Numbered from the stretch's first letter, positions 18,755 through 26,775 are shown. The stretch: 64,000 bases of DNA from a bacterium (GCA_030430075.1 JAUIGN010000015.1:78611-142610); one strand, 5' to 3'. Numbers and translations: made by a program. The notes: generated from the letters alone by a model not told the origin.

Positions 18755-19183
18755 GTGACAAAAAAAGAGATCGTCAAGACGATTTCCGATGAGATTGGGC
18801 TGACCCAGTTGAAGACGAAGGAAATCGTGCAAAAGACGTTTGACGCCATTGTCGAGACGCTGGTCGACGAGCGGCGGATTGAGCTTCGGAACTTTGGCGT
18901 CTTTGAAGTGAAGAAGCGAGCGGCTCGTAAGGCACGTAATCCCCGCACGGGTGATCGCGTTGATGTGCCGGAAAAATACGTCGTAACATTTAAGCCTGGT
19001 AAGGAGATGGAGGAAAAGGTCCGCCAACTCGAGGAGCGTGAAGCGGCAGCGGCAGCCGGGGAGTCAATCCCTTCGGCACCGGTCCCTGAACCACCTCCTC
19101 CGTCCGCCGAACCTTCTGCACCTGAGTCCTTTCCAACCCATCGCCCCACGACTGGATTCGGTGGCGGGGCAACCGGCGGTTGA
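18755..19183 (+). CDS. HU/IHF-family DNA-bending protein with Pro/Glu/Ala-rich tail
   Basis: A 142-residue histone-like protein. Residues 1-92 are a complete HU/IHF fold: a KKEIVKTISDEIGL start, FGVFEVKKRAARKARNPRTG on the DNA-binding arm (RNPRTG is the arm signature), and a YVVTFKPGKEM C-terminal helix region. The remaining 50 residues are an extension rich in Glu, Ala and Pro (EPPPPSAEPSAPE), absent from ordinary 90-residue HU and acidic rather than lysine-rich. The start is GTG at 18755, set by AGGAG at 18743-18747; an upstream ATG at 18701 in the frame lies inside the leader. It could be HU or IHF-like; the sequence does not decide. Confidence 0.92.
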   Translation: MTKKEIVKTISDEIGLTQLKTKEIVQKTFDAIVETLVDERRIELRNFGVFEVKKRAARKARNPRTGDRVDVPEKYVVTFKPGKEMEEKVRQLEEREAAAAAGESIPSAPVPEPPPPSAEPSAPESFPTHRPTTGFGGGATGG

Positions 19184-19227
19184 GGCTCCCTCAATCGCAC
19201 TGCTTTTCACTCGTCTTATCGTTAAAC

Positions 19228-19243
19228 GTCACCGTTCGGTGAC
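19228..19243 (+). other. short perfect hairpin after the HU gene
   Basis: GTCACCG and CGGTGAC are perfect inverted arms around TT, 45 bases past the HU stop. No T-run follows, so this is not a standard Rho-independent terminator. It may protect the 3' end or be a protein site. Confidence 0.3.
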
Positions 19244-19362
19244 CAGGTAACCTGCTACTGCCAAACAGCTTTTCCAAGATTGGCTGCTCGGCGGTAGGGC
19301 TGGACACGGATGCCAGTCGAAACACAATCTGATTGTGCTTCCATTTCAAGGAGGAGATTCTG

Positions 19363-19581
19363 ATGCGTCGGTTCCTCTGCGCGCTACTGCTTGGTTTCGC
19401 GCTGACTGCAAACGTGGGCTGCATTCTGCCGATCTATTCCGGCGAACCCACCGAGCGGGCTCAGCAACTCATTTTTACCTCGGAAGACCTGCGAGCGATC
19501 CTCATGGAATGGGAACGCTTCTGGTTCCTCAATCAGCCCAGCCACATGACTCCACAGCGAGTTCACGGCGGCGTGATTTAG
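19363..19581 (+). CDS. small putative lipoprotein, planctomycete type
   Basis: A 72-residue protein with an RR start, a hydrophobic stretch (about residues 4-18) and Cys near residue 21 (TANVGC). This would be a signal peptide with an imperfect lipobox lacking the usual Leu at -3. The mature part has WERFWFLNQPSHMTPQRVHG, a pattern I associate with short planctomycete hypotheticals. AAGGAGGAG at about 19349 strongly supports the ATG at 19363 over an earlier in-frame start at 19333. No enzymatic motif is present; a cell-envelope location is inferred. Confidence 0.75.
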   Translation: MRRFLCALLLGFALTANVGCILPIYSGEPTERAQQLIFTSEDLRAILMEWERFWFLNQPSHMTPQRVHGGVI

Positions 19582-19880
19582 GCCGCATGGCGACCGCTTG
19601 TCTGGCGTAAAACGGGGATCAACGGCTGCCTGACAGGCTGCGCGCTGGGCGCTCCGCCCCGCCGCCAACCAACGCCTCACCACACTCCGATTCGCCGCCC
19701 TCCGGCGGACCTGGGTCTTCGTGCGCCATGCCGGGCGCGCGGAGCGCTCGTCCGCCGCTGCGCAGACGGCAAGATCGACCGTCATTTCTGCGGGACCACG
19801 ACGCCATCATTGTCTCCCGCCCTTGATGCGGCTAGATTGCAGGGGTCTTCAATCGCCCCGTACCAACTCCTCTCTGTGCC
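19582..19880. other. intergenic, no gene seen
   Basis: GC-rich spacer between the lipoprotein gene and pyrD. Short frames on both strands have arginine-rich, low-complexity translations and no ribosome sites. CGCCCTCCGGCGG makes a small dyad near 19700. Confidence 0.5.
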
Positions 19881-20858
19881 ATGCCCCCTTCGGAATCATC
19901 CCCGGCGGATGTCGACCTCAGCGTTCAACTTGGCCGATTGGCGCTGCCCAACCCGATCCTGGTCGCGTCCGGCACCTTTGGTTACGCGCGGGAAATGGAA
20001 CAGCTGGTAGATCTCGACCGCCTGGGGGGGATCATTCCTAAGACCATTACGCGGCTGCCCCGTCCAGGCAACGCCCCCTGGCGGACCGTCGAAGCATCCT
20101 CCGGCCTCTTGAATTCAATTGGGCTCGACAACGACGGCATCGACGCCTTCCTGGAGCACCATCTTCCCTACCTGGCGCGGCTGCAAAGCCCGCTGATCGT
20201 CAGCATTGCGGGGCGCAGCCATGACGAGTTCGTCGCAATGGCGGCAAAGTTGGCCGGTTTCTCGGGCATCGACGCCGTGGAACTGAACATCTCCTGTCCC
20301 AACGTTTCCGGCGGAGTCGATTTCGGCACCGATCCCGAGCTGTGCGGGAAGTTGGTGGCAGGCGTCCGTGGCTCATGCGACCTGCCGATCCTCGCCAAGC
20401 TCACCCCGAATGTGACTTCGATCGCCAGTATCGCCGAAGCGGCTGCCGCAGCGGGCGCGGACGCCCTGAGCTTGATCAACACCGTATTGGGCATGGCCGT
20501 CGACTGGCGGCAACGGCGACCACTGCTGGGCAACGTCCTGGGCGGGCTCAGCGGCCCGGCAATCAAGCCGATCGCCTTGCGATGCGTCTACCAGGTTTCC
20601 CAAGCGGTCGACATTCCGTTGGTCGGGATCGGAGGCATTGCCACGATTGATGACGTGATGGAGTTCCTGGTGGCGGGCGCCAGCGCGGTGCAGATCGGGA
20701 CCGCCAACTACTACGATCCCGCCGTTTCCATGAAGTTGCTCGACCAGTTGCCAGCCGCTGTGGCGAGCCTGGAGGCAACCCGTGTCGCAAGTGTCGTGGG
20801 CAGTTTGCAGCGTGCCGATGCGCCGCCAGCCGCGCCTCCAGCATCTTCGGCCACGTGA
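19881..20858 (+). CDS. pyrD: dihydroorotate dehydrogenase, class 1B type
   Basis: A 325-residue FMN enzyme oxidising dihydroorotate to orotate in pyrimidine synthesis. The start of the fold (NPILVASGTFGYARE), the substrate loop LNSIGLDNDG, and Cys139 in VELNISCPNVSGG mark it as class 1 (catalytic Cys, soluble). LSLINTVLGMAVD and GIGGIATIDD form the FMN phosphate region. Class 1B enzymes normally work with a PyrK electron-transfer subunit, which is not adjacent. The ATG at 19881 leads a short polar tail; the fold proper begins near residue 12. Confidence 0.95.
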   Translation: MPPSESSPADVDLSVQLGRLALPNPILVASGTFGYAREMEQLVDLDRLGGIIPKTITRLPRPGNAPWRTVEASSGLLNSIGLDNDGIDAFLEHHLPYLARLQSPLIVSIAGRSHDEFVAMAAKLAGFSGIDAVELNISCPNVSGGVDFGTDPELCGKLVAGVRGSCDLPILAKLTPNVTSIASIAEAAAAAGADALSLINTVLGMAVDWRQRRPLLGNVLGGLSGPAIKPIALRCVYQVSQAVDIPLVGIGGIATIDDVMEFLVAGASAVQIGTANYYDPAVSMKLLDQLPAAVASLEATRVASVVGSLQRADAPPAAPPASSAT

Positions 20859-21006
20859 AAAGTAAGTCAGAAATTGTTTCCCCAACGCAGCCGCTGCTCG
20901 AAGTCGGCCGCTCCCATTGACGTGCGGATTGCAAGTCGCAAGCCAACCCTTTGTGCGTCCAGTTCTCATCCGTCCTATCAAGCTCAGCGCGCGAGTCGAG
21001 TGAACC

Positions 21007-21972
21007 ATGCGAGTCTTATCTGGAATTCAACCAACCGGGCGATTTCACTGGGGAAACTATTTTGGTGCGATCCAGCAATACATCGACTTGCAGTCGGAAG
21101 ACGAGTCTTACTACTTCATCGCCAATCTTCATGCCTTGACAACGGTCCGGGATCCGGCCGTGCTGAGGCAGAATTCACTGGATGCCGCCCTGGACCTGCT
21201 CGCCCTGGGTCTGGACCCCAATCGGGCGACCCTCTTCCTGCAGTCCGACGTGCCGGAAGTCTCTGAACTGACGTGGCTCCTGATGACCGGCGCGCCGATG
21301 GGTTTGCTGGAGCGGTGCCACGCCTACAAGGAAAAAAAAGCCAAAGGGCTCGCTGCGGATGCCGGCCTGTTTACCTATCCTGTTCTGATGGCGGCTGACA
21401 TCCTGGCGTACGACTCGGACATCGTCCCGGTCGGCGAGGATCAGATCCAGCACATCGAAGTCTGCCGCGACCTGGCCCGCGCCTTCAACCACCAGTTCGG
21501 TGAAGTGTTTGTGCTGCCTAAACCGCGCGTCCTGGAGAGCACTGCGAAGGTCCCCGGTACGGATGGCGAAAAGATGTCCAAGAGCTACGACAACACGATC
21601 GCCGTCTTTGAACCACCGAAGAAGATGCGCAAACAGGTGATGCGGATTACGACCGATTCACGGGCCATGGAAGATGCCAAGGACCCGGATACCGATCACC
21701 TTTACCAGTTGTTTTCGCTATTCGCCGGCGACGCCGCGCGCGAGGAAATGGCCGCCCTGTACCGTGCGGGCGGTTTCGGCTACGGAGAGGTCAAGAAGGC
21801 CCTGGCGGACGCCGCCGAATCCTATTTCTCCACAGCACATGCCAGGCGGGCCGAGCTCGAGGCACATCCCGAGCGTGTCCGGGAGATTCTCGACGACGGT
21901 GCAAGTCGAGCTCGCAAAAAGGCGGCCAGTGTATTGCTGCGAGCTCAAGAGGCCTGCGGAATTAAGGGGTGA
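21007..21972 (+). CDS. trpS: tryptophanyl-tRNA synthetase
   Basis: A 321-residue class I aminoacyl-tRNA synthetase. SGIQPTGRFHWGNYFGA contains the HIGH-equivalent motif (HWGN), GEDQIQHIEV is the Trp-pocket signature, and GEKMSKSYDN is a perfect KMSKS loop. Length is normal for bacterial TrpS. acpS starts six bases after the stop, so the pair is likely cotranscribed. Confidence 0.97.
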   Translation: MRVLSGIQPTGRFHWGNYFGAIQQYIDLQSEDESYYFIANLHALTTVRDPAVLRQNSLDAALDLLALGLDPNRATLFLQSDVPEVSELTWLLMTGAPMGLLERCHAYKEKKAKGLAADAGLFTYPVLMAADILAYDSDIVPVGEDQIQHIEVCRDLARAFNHQFGEVFVLPKPRVLESTAKVPGTDGEKMSKSYDNTIAVFEPPKKMRKQVMRITTDSRAMEDAKDPDTDHLYQLFSLFAGDAAREEMAALYRAGGFGYGEVKKALADAAESYFSTAHARRAELEAHPERVREILDDGASRARKKAASVLLRAQEACGIKG

Positions 21973-21978
21973 TCTAGA

Positions 21979-22371
21979 ATGGGCATCGTGGGGATCGGAA
22001 CCGACATCGTCGAGTGCCTGCGGATCGCGCAGATGATCGAGCGTCACGGCGAGCTGTTTTTGACGCGAGTCTTCACGCCTTTCGAAATCGAGTACTGCAG
22101 TTCCCGCAAGGCGGCGACGCAACATTACTCGGGTCGTTGGGCTGCCAAGGAAGCCGTCCTCAAAGCGCTCGGCACCGGATGGTCCAACGGCATCTCATGG
22201 CTCGATATCGAAGTCCGCAATGACGAAAGCGGCAAGCCCGCCATTGCGCTCGGCGGCGGCGCCCGCGAGACCTGTGAAAAGCTGGGGATTCACGAAATGC
22301 TGATCAGCATCTCGCATTGCCGATCCCATGCGACCGCCTACGCACTCGCCGTGACATCGGTCGAACGTTAA
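21979..22371 (+). CDS. acpS: holo-[acyl-carrier-protein] synthase
   Basis: A 130-residue phosphopantetheinyl transferase that activates acyl carrier protein using CoA. GIGTDIVECLRI carries the Mg-binding Asp, and GRWAAKEAVLKALGTGW carries the conserved Glu and Lys. LISISHCRSHATAYA closes the fold. It follows trpS by six bases, with GGGGTGATCTAG giving a weak ribosome site. Size and motifs are standard. Confidence 0.96.
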   Translation: MGIVGIGTDIVECLRIAQMIERHGELFLTRVFTPFEIEYCSSRKAATQHYSGRWAAKEAVLKALGTGWSNGISWLDIEVRNDESGKPAIALGGGARETCEKLGIHEMLISISHCRSHATAYALAVTSVER

Positions 22372-22433
22372 CGCGGCGGAACCTCGCGCCAGTCGCGAAA
22401 TTAGGCTCGCGGCATGTCAGTTCACTCCCGTTG

Positions 22434-22486
22434 ATCGCCGGCCCGGATGACTCATCGCCGGTGGGCGTTCGCACCGGTTCCGTTGA
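22434..22486 (+). repeat. dispersed repeat B, degenerate copy
   Basis: GCCCGGATGACTCATCGCCG followed by GTGGGCGTTCGCACCGGTTC parallels the copy at 57566-57608 (GGACCATTCATCAGCCGTTG, then GGCGTCAGCCCCGGTTG) with several mismatches. Confidence 0.45.
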
Positions 22487-22706
22487 TGACAGCGCTGAAG
22501 GGATGCGAATCCTTACCTCGAATTGACGGCGTGCGTCCCCCCCCCATGCAAAACAGACATCGCATGAGATATCGCGCGGGTGGAGGTTGCCTTTGGCACG
22601 TTGTGACGGACGCATTTGTCTGCGTTGCGACGGTCGCAGCGTACAGGGAGACGTGAGCGGTTGCGAGTAGTACGCAGGGCGGCCGGCGCGGTCATACGGG
22701 GAGGTG

Positions 22707-22880
22707 GAGACCTTCGGTCGGCGGTTTCGGCGGGGTCGGAGACCCGCGCCGAGCATATTTGTCGGAGACCCGCGCCGAGCATATTGGTCGGAGACCTGCG
22801 CCGAGCATATTGGTCGGAGACCCGCGCCGAGCATCAGACCCGCGCCGAGCATCAGGCCTGCGGCGAGCATGTTGGTTGAA
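22707..22880 (+). repeat. dispersed repeat A: header plus tandem 26-base units
   Basis: The header GAGACCTTCGGTCGGCGG then TTTCGGCGGG (22707-22734) is followed by units starting GTCGGAGACCCGCGCCGAGC at 22735, 22761, 22787 and 22813, exactly 26 bases apart with ATATT-type ends. Shorter decaying units follow (GACCCGCGCCGAGCATCAG, GCCTGCGGCGAGCATG). GACC-TTC-GGTC and GGTC-GGA-GACC are small dyads inside it. Related blocks lie at 26500-26684, 36940-37146 and 48486-48620. Confidence 0.85.
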
Positions 22881-22971
22881 GAACCGCGGCGAGCAGCAGG
22901 CCGGCTGCGAGCCGCTGTGTTGGCGGCGTGCGGGATTCGGCGCCGCAATCGATCAATCACGATCTGGATTC

Positions 22972-22980
22972 TGGTAAAAT
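22972..22980 (+). promoter_or_regulatory. extended -10 promoter for the 23017-26476 unit
   Basis: TG at 22972-22973, one base, then TAAAAT at 22975-22980 gives an extended -10 with five of six matches. No -35 match is seen at 16-18 bases. The predicted start near 22987 leaves a leader of about 30 bases to the ATG at 23017. Confidence 0.45.
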
Positions 22981-23016
22981 CGCCACCTCAGGCCATAACA
23001 ACGTTGAGGGACAAGA

Positions 23017-24240
23017 ATGACCATTTCCAATCAAGGATCGCAGCAGATTCTCAATGCGTCCAGGGCTCGGCTGGGATACGTCGGCCTGATTGCCGCCTTG
23101 TCGGTCGCGGTTCCATCGCCCGTTTGCGGTGTGGAACCTGCCGCAACGCGCACCTATTCAAACCAACTCACTCGTCTGGTCGACCCGCCGCCCTTGCTTG
23201 CCGACCATCCACAATTCGTGCAGCCCGTCGTGGAAACGGTGCGCTACGAAGCACCCCGGCTCGTCGATGACGAACAGGCCGACCTCACGGTGCGGGCCTG
23301 GCGTTTTTCATACAACGCCCGCGGCATCATCGAGATGCCCAATCGGCTGCGGGCCGCTCAAACCGCGGTCATCATGGTGCACCCGTGGGGCATTGATGAC
23401 GGGCAGGGCTGGAATACGCCCCAACCGGCCGGCGTCGCCGACTTTTGCACCGTGGAGAAGAACCACCTGGCAGGCCGGCATACCAGGACCGTCATCGATC
23501 CGTTTCTCAAACGGCTGCGGGCAAACGTTGCCTGCACACTGTACAGCCTGCCAGGGAAACGCGACCCGATCCGGGCCAAACTGTATCGCTCGTTCGATCA
23601 CACGCCGAGTGCCGCCGAGCGGAAGCGGGGGGCGCGCGAGCTGGCCGCCAGGCTCGAGCAATTCTCCTACCGGGGTCAGCATCTGCCGGACGAATTCACA
23701 GTCTCTCACGAAACGCCGGTGATTGACTACTTTCGCCAGTTCCCGGGACTCGATGCCGGACCACGTTACAACAACGACGGCTTCTGGGACCTGCCGATTC
23801 CCGTCACGCGCGACATCACGGTACACGCCGCCGACGTGGTGATCTATGATGCCGAGGGCTACGAACCGCTCAAGAAATTCCTCCAAGGCCTTGGAGTCCG
23901 GCACGTCCTGTTGACCGGCTACGCAACCGACATGTGCTTCTGCCGCACGACGGCCGGATACCAGAACCTGGCCCAAGACTTCAATGTGTTTCTGGTGGGG
24001 GACGCAACGCTGGCCACGTTTCCGGCCAATGCCACGCCTCGATATGCCACCAACGCCCATATCTCGTTCGCCTCGTTGAGCCATCTCATCACTCAGACTT
24101 CCTGGGTCAAACTCCTGGAGCAGGATGATGGCGGACAGGCCCCGGCCACCTCGCCCGGGCATGATCCTGCCCAGGCGCTGCCGGCCGGCGATGCGCTTCC
24201 CTCCAAGTCACGCTCGACGAACCTGGACCGCGGGAGGTAA
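23017..24240 (+). CDS. exported isochorismatase-like cysteine hydrolase
   Basis: A 407-residue protein with a hydrophobic N-terminal segment (about residues 20-38, LGYVGLIAALSVAV, ending near VCG) that looks like a signal peptide. The rest matches the isochorismatase fold, with VLLTGYATDMCFCRTTAG placing the catalytic Cys at 307 and YDAEGYEPL before it. TAVIMVHPWGIDDGQ occupies the place of the usual Asp-containing first strand. It is about twice the family's common length, so the N-terminal half is lineage-specific. The family cleaves amides, carbamoyl groups or enol ethers; the substrate is unknown. The deacetylase gene begins four bases after its stop. Confidence 0.8.
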   Translation: MTISNQGSQQILNASRARLGYVGLIAALSVAVPSPVCGVEPAATRTYSNQLTRLVDPPPLLADHPQFVQPVVETVRYEAPRLVDDEQADLTVRAWRFSYNARGIIEMPNRLRAAQTAVIMVHPWGIDDGQGWNTPQPAGVADFCTVEKNHLAGRHTRTVIDPFLKRLRANVACTLYSLPGKRDPIRAKLYRSFDHTPSAAERKRGARELAARLEQFSYRGQHLPDEFTVSHETPVIDYFRQFPGLDAGPRYNNDGFWDLPIPVTRDITVHAADVVIYDAEGYEPLKKFLQGLGVRHVLLTGYATDMCFCRTTAGYQNLAQDFNVFLVGDATLATFPANATPRYATNAHISFASLSHLITQTSWVKLLEQDDGGQAPATSPGHDPAQALPAGDALPSKSRSTNLDRGR

Positions 24241-24244
24241 CGCG

Positions 24245-25255
24245 ATGAACCATTTATCGACCAACGCGTCCCGACGCCAGTTTCTCGCCGCCGCGACAGC
24301 CGGAGCGGTGACTGCCACACGAGTGCCGCTTGTGGCCGAGACAGCGGCGCGCCCGCCGGCTCAAATCGCCATCACCTTGGATCTGGAAATGAGCCGCCAT
24401 TATCCCCGCCGGGGGATGCTGGAATGGGACTACCAGAAAGGGAATCTGGATGAGCCCACCAAAGCGTACTCGGTGCGCGCCGCGGAGATCGCCGCCGAAC
24501 TGGGCGGCACGATTCACTTTTTCTGCGTGGGCCGCGTGCTCGAACAACCCGACATCTCCTGGCTGCAGACGATCGCAGCGGCCGGTCACCCGATCGGCAA
24601 TCACACATACGACCATATCAACGTGCATGCCAAGACGGCAGACCAGTTGCAATTCCGCTTTCGCCGGGCGCCATGGCTGACGCGAGGCAGAACGGTACCG
24701 GAACTGATCGAAGAGAACATCCGCCTGACGCAAATCGGGCTCGACCAACGGGCCGGGATCCGCCAGCGAGGGTTTCGAACGCCGGGCGGTTTTGTCAACG
24801 GCCTGACCGATCGACCCGATCTGCAGCGCCAACTGCAAGATCTTGGATTTGAATGGGTCAGCTCCAAGTACCCCCGTCACCAGTATGGCCGCCCGAAGGA
24901 ACGGCCAGGTGACGACGTCTATGCGAGTATCGTCGCGGCCCAGGCGGAAGCGCAGCCGTTTGCGTACCCGACCGGCCTGATCGAGATTCCCATGAGTCCA
25001 ATCAGCGACGTGGGCGCGTTTCGCTCCACATTCTGGAAACTCGACTGGTTCCTTCGGGCGATCGACATGGCCGTGGATTGGGCGATCGAGACCGGCGGTG
25101 TCTTCGACTTCCTGGCCCATCCCTCGTGCCTGGTCGTCGAGGATCCGGAATTCGAAGCCGTTCGCTTGATCTGCTCCAAGGTCAAGCAGGCGGGCCCACG
25201 CGCCAAGCTCGTCAACCTCGATGAGATTGCCGCTCGGGTTGGCAGTTCGCGTTGA
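24245..25255 (+). CDS. polysaccharide deacetylase (NodB domain), exported by Tat-type signal
   Basis: A 336-residue protein. SRRQFLAAATAGAV at residues 9-22 is a twin-arginine-type signal. The NodB fold follows: Asp46 in AITLDLEMSRH, and the metal-binding His120 and His124 in GNHTYDH. TPGGFVNG and a late FLAHPSC motif supply the other catalytic elements. The family removes acetyl or similar groups from polysaccharides or peptidoglycan-like glycans, sometimes from small N-formyl/imide substrates. GGGAGG at 24232, within the end of the upstream gene, fixes the ATG at 24245; the frame is open further upstream. It is the middle gene of a tight three-gene unit. Confidence 0.88.
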   Translation: MNHLSTNASRRQFLAAATAGAVTATRVPLVAETAARPPAQIAITLDLEMSRHYPRRGMLEWDYQKGNLDEPTKAYSVRAAEIAAELGGTIHFFCVGRVLEQPDISWLQTIAAAGHPIGNHTYDHINVHAKTADQLQFRFRRAPWLTRGRTVPELIEENIRLTQIGLDQRAGIRQRGFRTPGGFVNGLTDRPDLQRQLQDLGFEWVSSKYPRHQYGRPKERPGDDVYASIVAAQAEAQPFAYPTGLIEIPMSPISDVGAFRSTFWKLDWFLRAIDMAVDWAIETGGVFDFLAHPSCLVVEDPEFEAVRLICSKVKQAGPRAKLVNLDEIAARVGSSR

Positions 25256-25354
25256 GTGTGCAGGTATGTGTTTCCTGAATTCCAAGTGCGACCGGGTATG
25301 ATGGGACCAGGACAACGGGTCGAGCCACAGACGGCCGGCAAGGATGCATTGGCG

Positions 25355-26476
25355 ATGCCGGAATCGCACCGCTTGCTGCGCCGTCATTGGGCATTGCGCT
25401 CAGCCGCGCCCATGTTTTGGCTCTCGGTGCTGTTTCTCGCCAACACCGCCATTTCGATGATCGTCTGGATCGATGTGCCCCGTGTTCGCGAAGCCTATCA
25501 CAACAGTCCGGCAGCCAGGCGCGCCCAGATGGATGCCGCCCTGGTCGTCCCGGAATCTGCTGTGGTTGACCAGCAGGCGAGCCGGTTTCGGATGGTGCCT
25601 TTGCTGATCGCGCTGCTCATGTGGCCCCTGTTTATCGGCGATTTTCTGTTTTACTTCCTGACCGCGACCGGCCCTTCCCGCTTCACCACGTCAGGCCTGT
25701 TGTCTTGCTTCTGCCCCCAACTGCGGTTTGCGGCAGCGAATCCGGAAATGCGGGGCCGCATCTGGCTGCCCAAGTACGGTTGGACTCGGCCCAATTCGCA
25801 GGTCAGGCGCGATCTGGAAAAGCATTTCAGCATGCCGATGATCATCATCGCTTTGATGATCCTCCCGATTCTGCTCATTGAATTCGGCTTGAAGGAGCAG
25901 CTTGCCGAGCGTACCTGGTTGCGCGTAACGCTCCACGTCAGCACCGGGACGATCTGGTTCGCCTTTGCGCTGGAATTCATCATGATGTGCTCCGTGTCAG
26001 CCAAGAAGTTTCGCTACTGTAAGACCCATTGGCTGGACCTGGCGATTATCCTCCTGCCGCTGCTCTCTTTCCTGCGGTCGTTGCGAGTCCTCCGCGCAAC
26101 CCGGTTGGCCAGCCTGACGAAGGTTCAGCAACTGACGCGACTCGGGCGGGTCTACCGCCTGCGCGGGTTGGCAATCAAGGCGTTTCGAGCACTGGCCGTC
26201 TTTGAGGTGATGAACCGGTTGCTGCGCATCACGCCGGAAAGACAGGTTGAACTACTGACCGAGCAGCTTGCCGAGAACGAAGCCGAGGCACGCTACTTGC
26301 GACGAAGAATTGCCTCGATTCAAGCACAAATCGCCGCCCGGGATGCCGAAGAACAACGGGCGGTAGACCACGGGACCGACGCGATTCAGGCTGCCGGCGG
26401 GGCAAACGCCGCGAACGATATAATGAGCAGGGGCGACGACGACAAACCAACCGAGATCGCCAAGTCCCATCAGTGA
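25355..26476 (+). CDS. membrane protein with voltage-sensor-like segment and C-terminal coiled coil, no pore seen
   Basis: About 373 residues with five hydrophobic segments. The last four resemble a voltage-sensor bundle: MPMIIIALMILPILLIE, then WFAFALEFIMMCS with an internal Glu, then HWLDLAIILLPLLSF with Asp. An S4-like FLRSLRVLRATRLASL follows, with regularly spaced Arg. A channel would next have S5-pore-S6; here there is only a basic linker and a heptad-like Glu/Arg-rich coiled coil (LLTEQLAENEAEARYLRRR). The start is uncertain: the frame is open from a GTG at 25256 abutting the upstream stop, and AAGGA at 25340 favours the ATG at 25355. The stop codon lies inside a short tandem repeat. 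Confidence 0.7.
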   Translation: MPESHRLLRRHWALRSAAPMFWLSVLFLANTAISMIVWIDVPRVREAYHNSPAARRAQMDAALVVPESAVVDQQASRFRMVPLLIALLMWPLFIGDFLFYFLTATGPSRFTTSGLLSCFCPQLRFAAANPEMRGRIWLPKYGWTRPNSQVRRDLEKHFSMPMIIIALMILPILLIEFGLKEQLAERTWLRVTLHVSTGTIWFAFALEFIMMCSVSAKKFRYCKTHWLDLAIILLPLLSFLRSLRVLRATRLASLTKVQQLTRLGRVYRLRGLAIKAFRALAVFEVMNRLLRITPERQVELLTEQLAENEAEARYLRRRIASIQAQIAARDAEEQRAVDHGTDAIQAAGGANAANDIMSRGDDDKPTEIAKSHQ

Positions 26477-26511
26477 CAACGGCCCATCAGTGACAACGTC
26501 CCATCAGCAAC
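26464..26511 (+). repeat. short tandem repeat overlapping a gene end
   Basis: About three units of CCCATCAGTGACAACG with a 17-base period. The first unit supplies the final His-Gln-stop of the membrane protein gene, so repeat expansion has occurred at or across the stop codon. Confidence 0.7.
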
Positions 26512-26684
26512 GGGTGTCGTCTCGGCGCAGGGTGCAGTGCTCGGCGCGGACAGCAGCGCTCGGCGCGGGTCTCCGACCCCGCCGAAACCGCCGACCGAAG
26601 GTCTCCCCAAACGCAATCGCGAATTGGTCGCGCGGCACCGGGGAGACCTTCGGTCGGCCGAGGTGCGGGGTCAGAGACCCGCGC
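26512..26684. repeat. dispersed repeat A, inverted pair of copies
   Basis: 26565-26608 is repeat A in minus orientation (CGGCGCGGGTCTCCGACCCC, then GCCGAAACCGCCGACCGAAG, then GTCTCCCC). After about 30 bases, 26640-26684 is a partly degenerate copy in plus orientation (GGGGAGACCTTCGGTCGGCC, then GGGGTCAGAGACCCGCGC). Together they form an imperfect inverted repeat with arms of about 44 bases. Truncated CTCGGCGCGG units at 26520-26560 extend the minus-oriented copy. It lies between convergent genes. Confidence 0.75.
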
Positions 26685-26766
26685 ACAACTGGCTACCCGC
26701 GCACAGCTGATTAACCGCGCACGGCTGATTACCCGCGCACAACTGGCTACCCGCACACAGCTGCTT
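26677..26766. repeat. five tandem 18-base units
   Basis: ACCCGCGCACAACTGGCT and variants start at 26677, 26695, 26713, 26731 and 26749, exactly 18 apart, with a partial sixth. The first unit grows directly out of the GAGACCCGCGC end of the adjacent repeat A copy, so it appears to be a local amplification of that end. Confidence 0.85.
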
Positions 26767-26775
26767 ACCCATGCG

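Larger units (their letters stand above)
22372..22971. other. intergenic stretch with two repeat families
   Basis: About 600 bases after acpS with no credible gene. It holds a degenerate repeat B near 22434-22486 and a full repeat A block at 22707-22880. The long frames across it translate to arginine-rich, repetitive peptides. Confidence 0.6.

Noticed and set aside
22735..22880. Regular repeats that could be read as a CRISPR array
   Set aside because: Units abut with only about five variable bases; there are no 25-40 base unique spacers and no cas genes.
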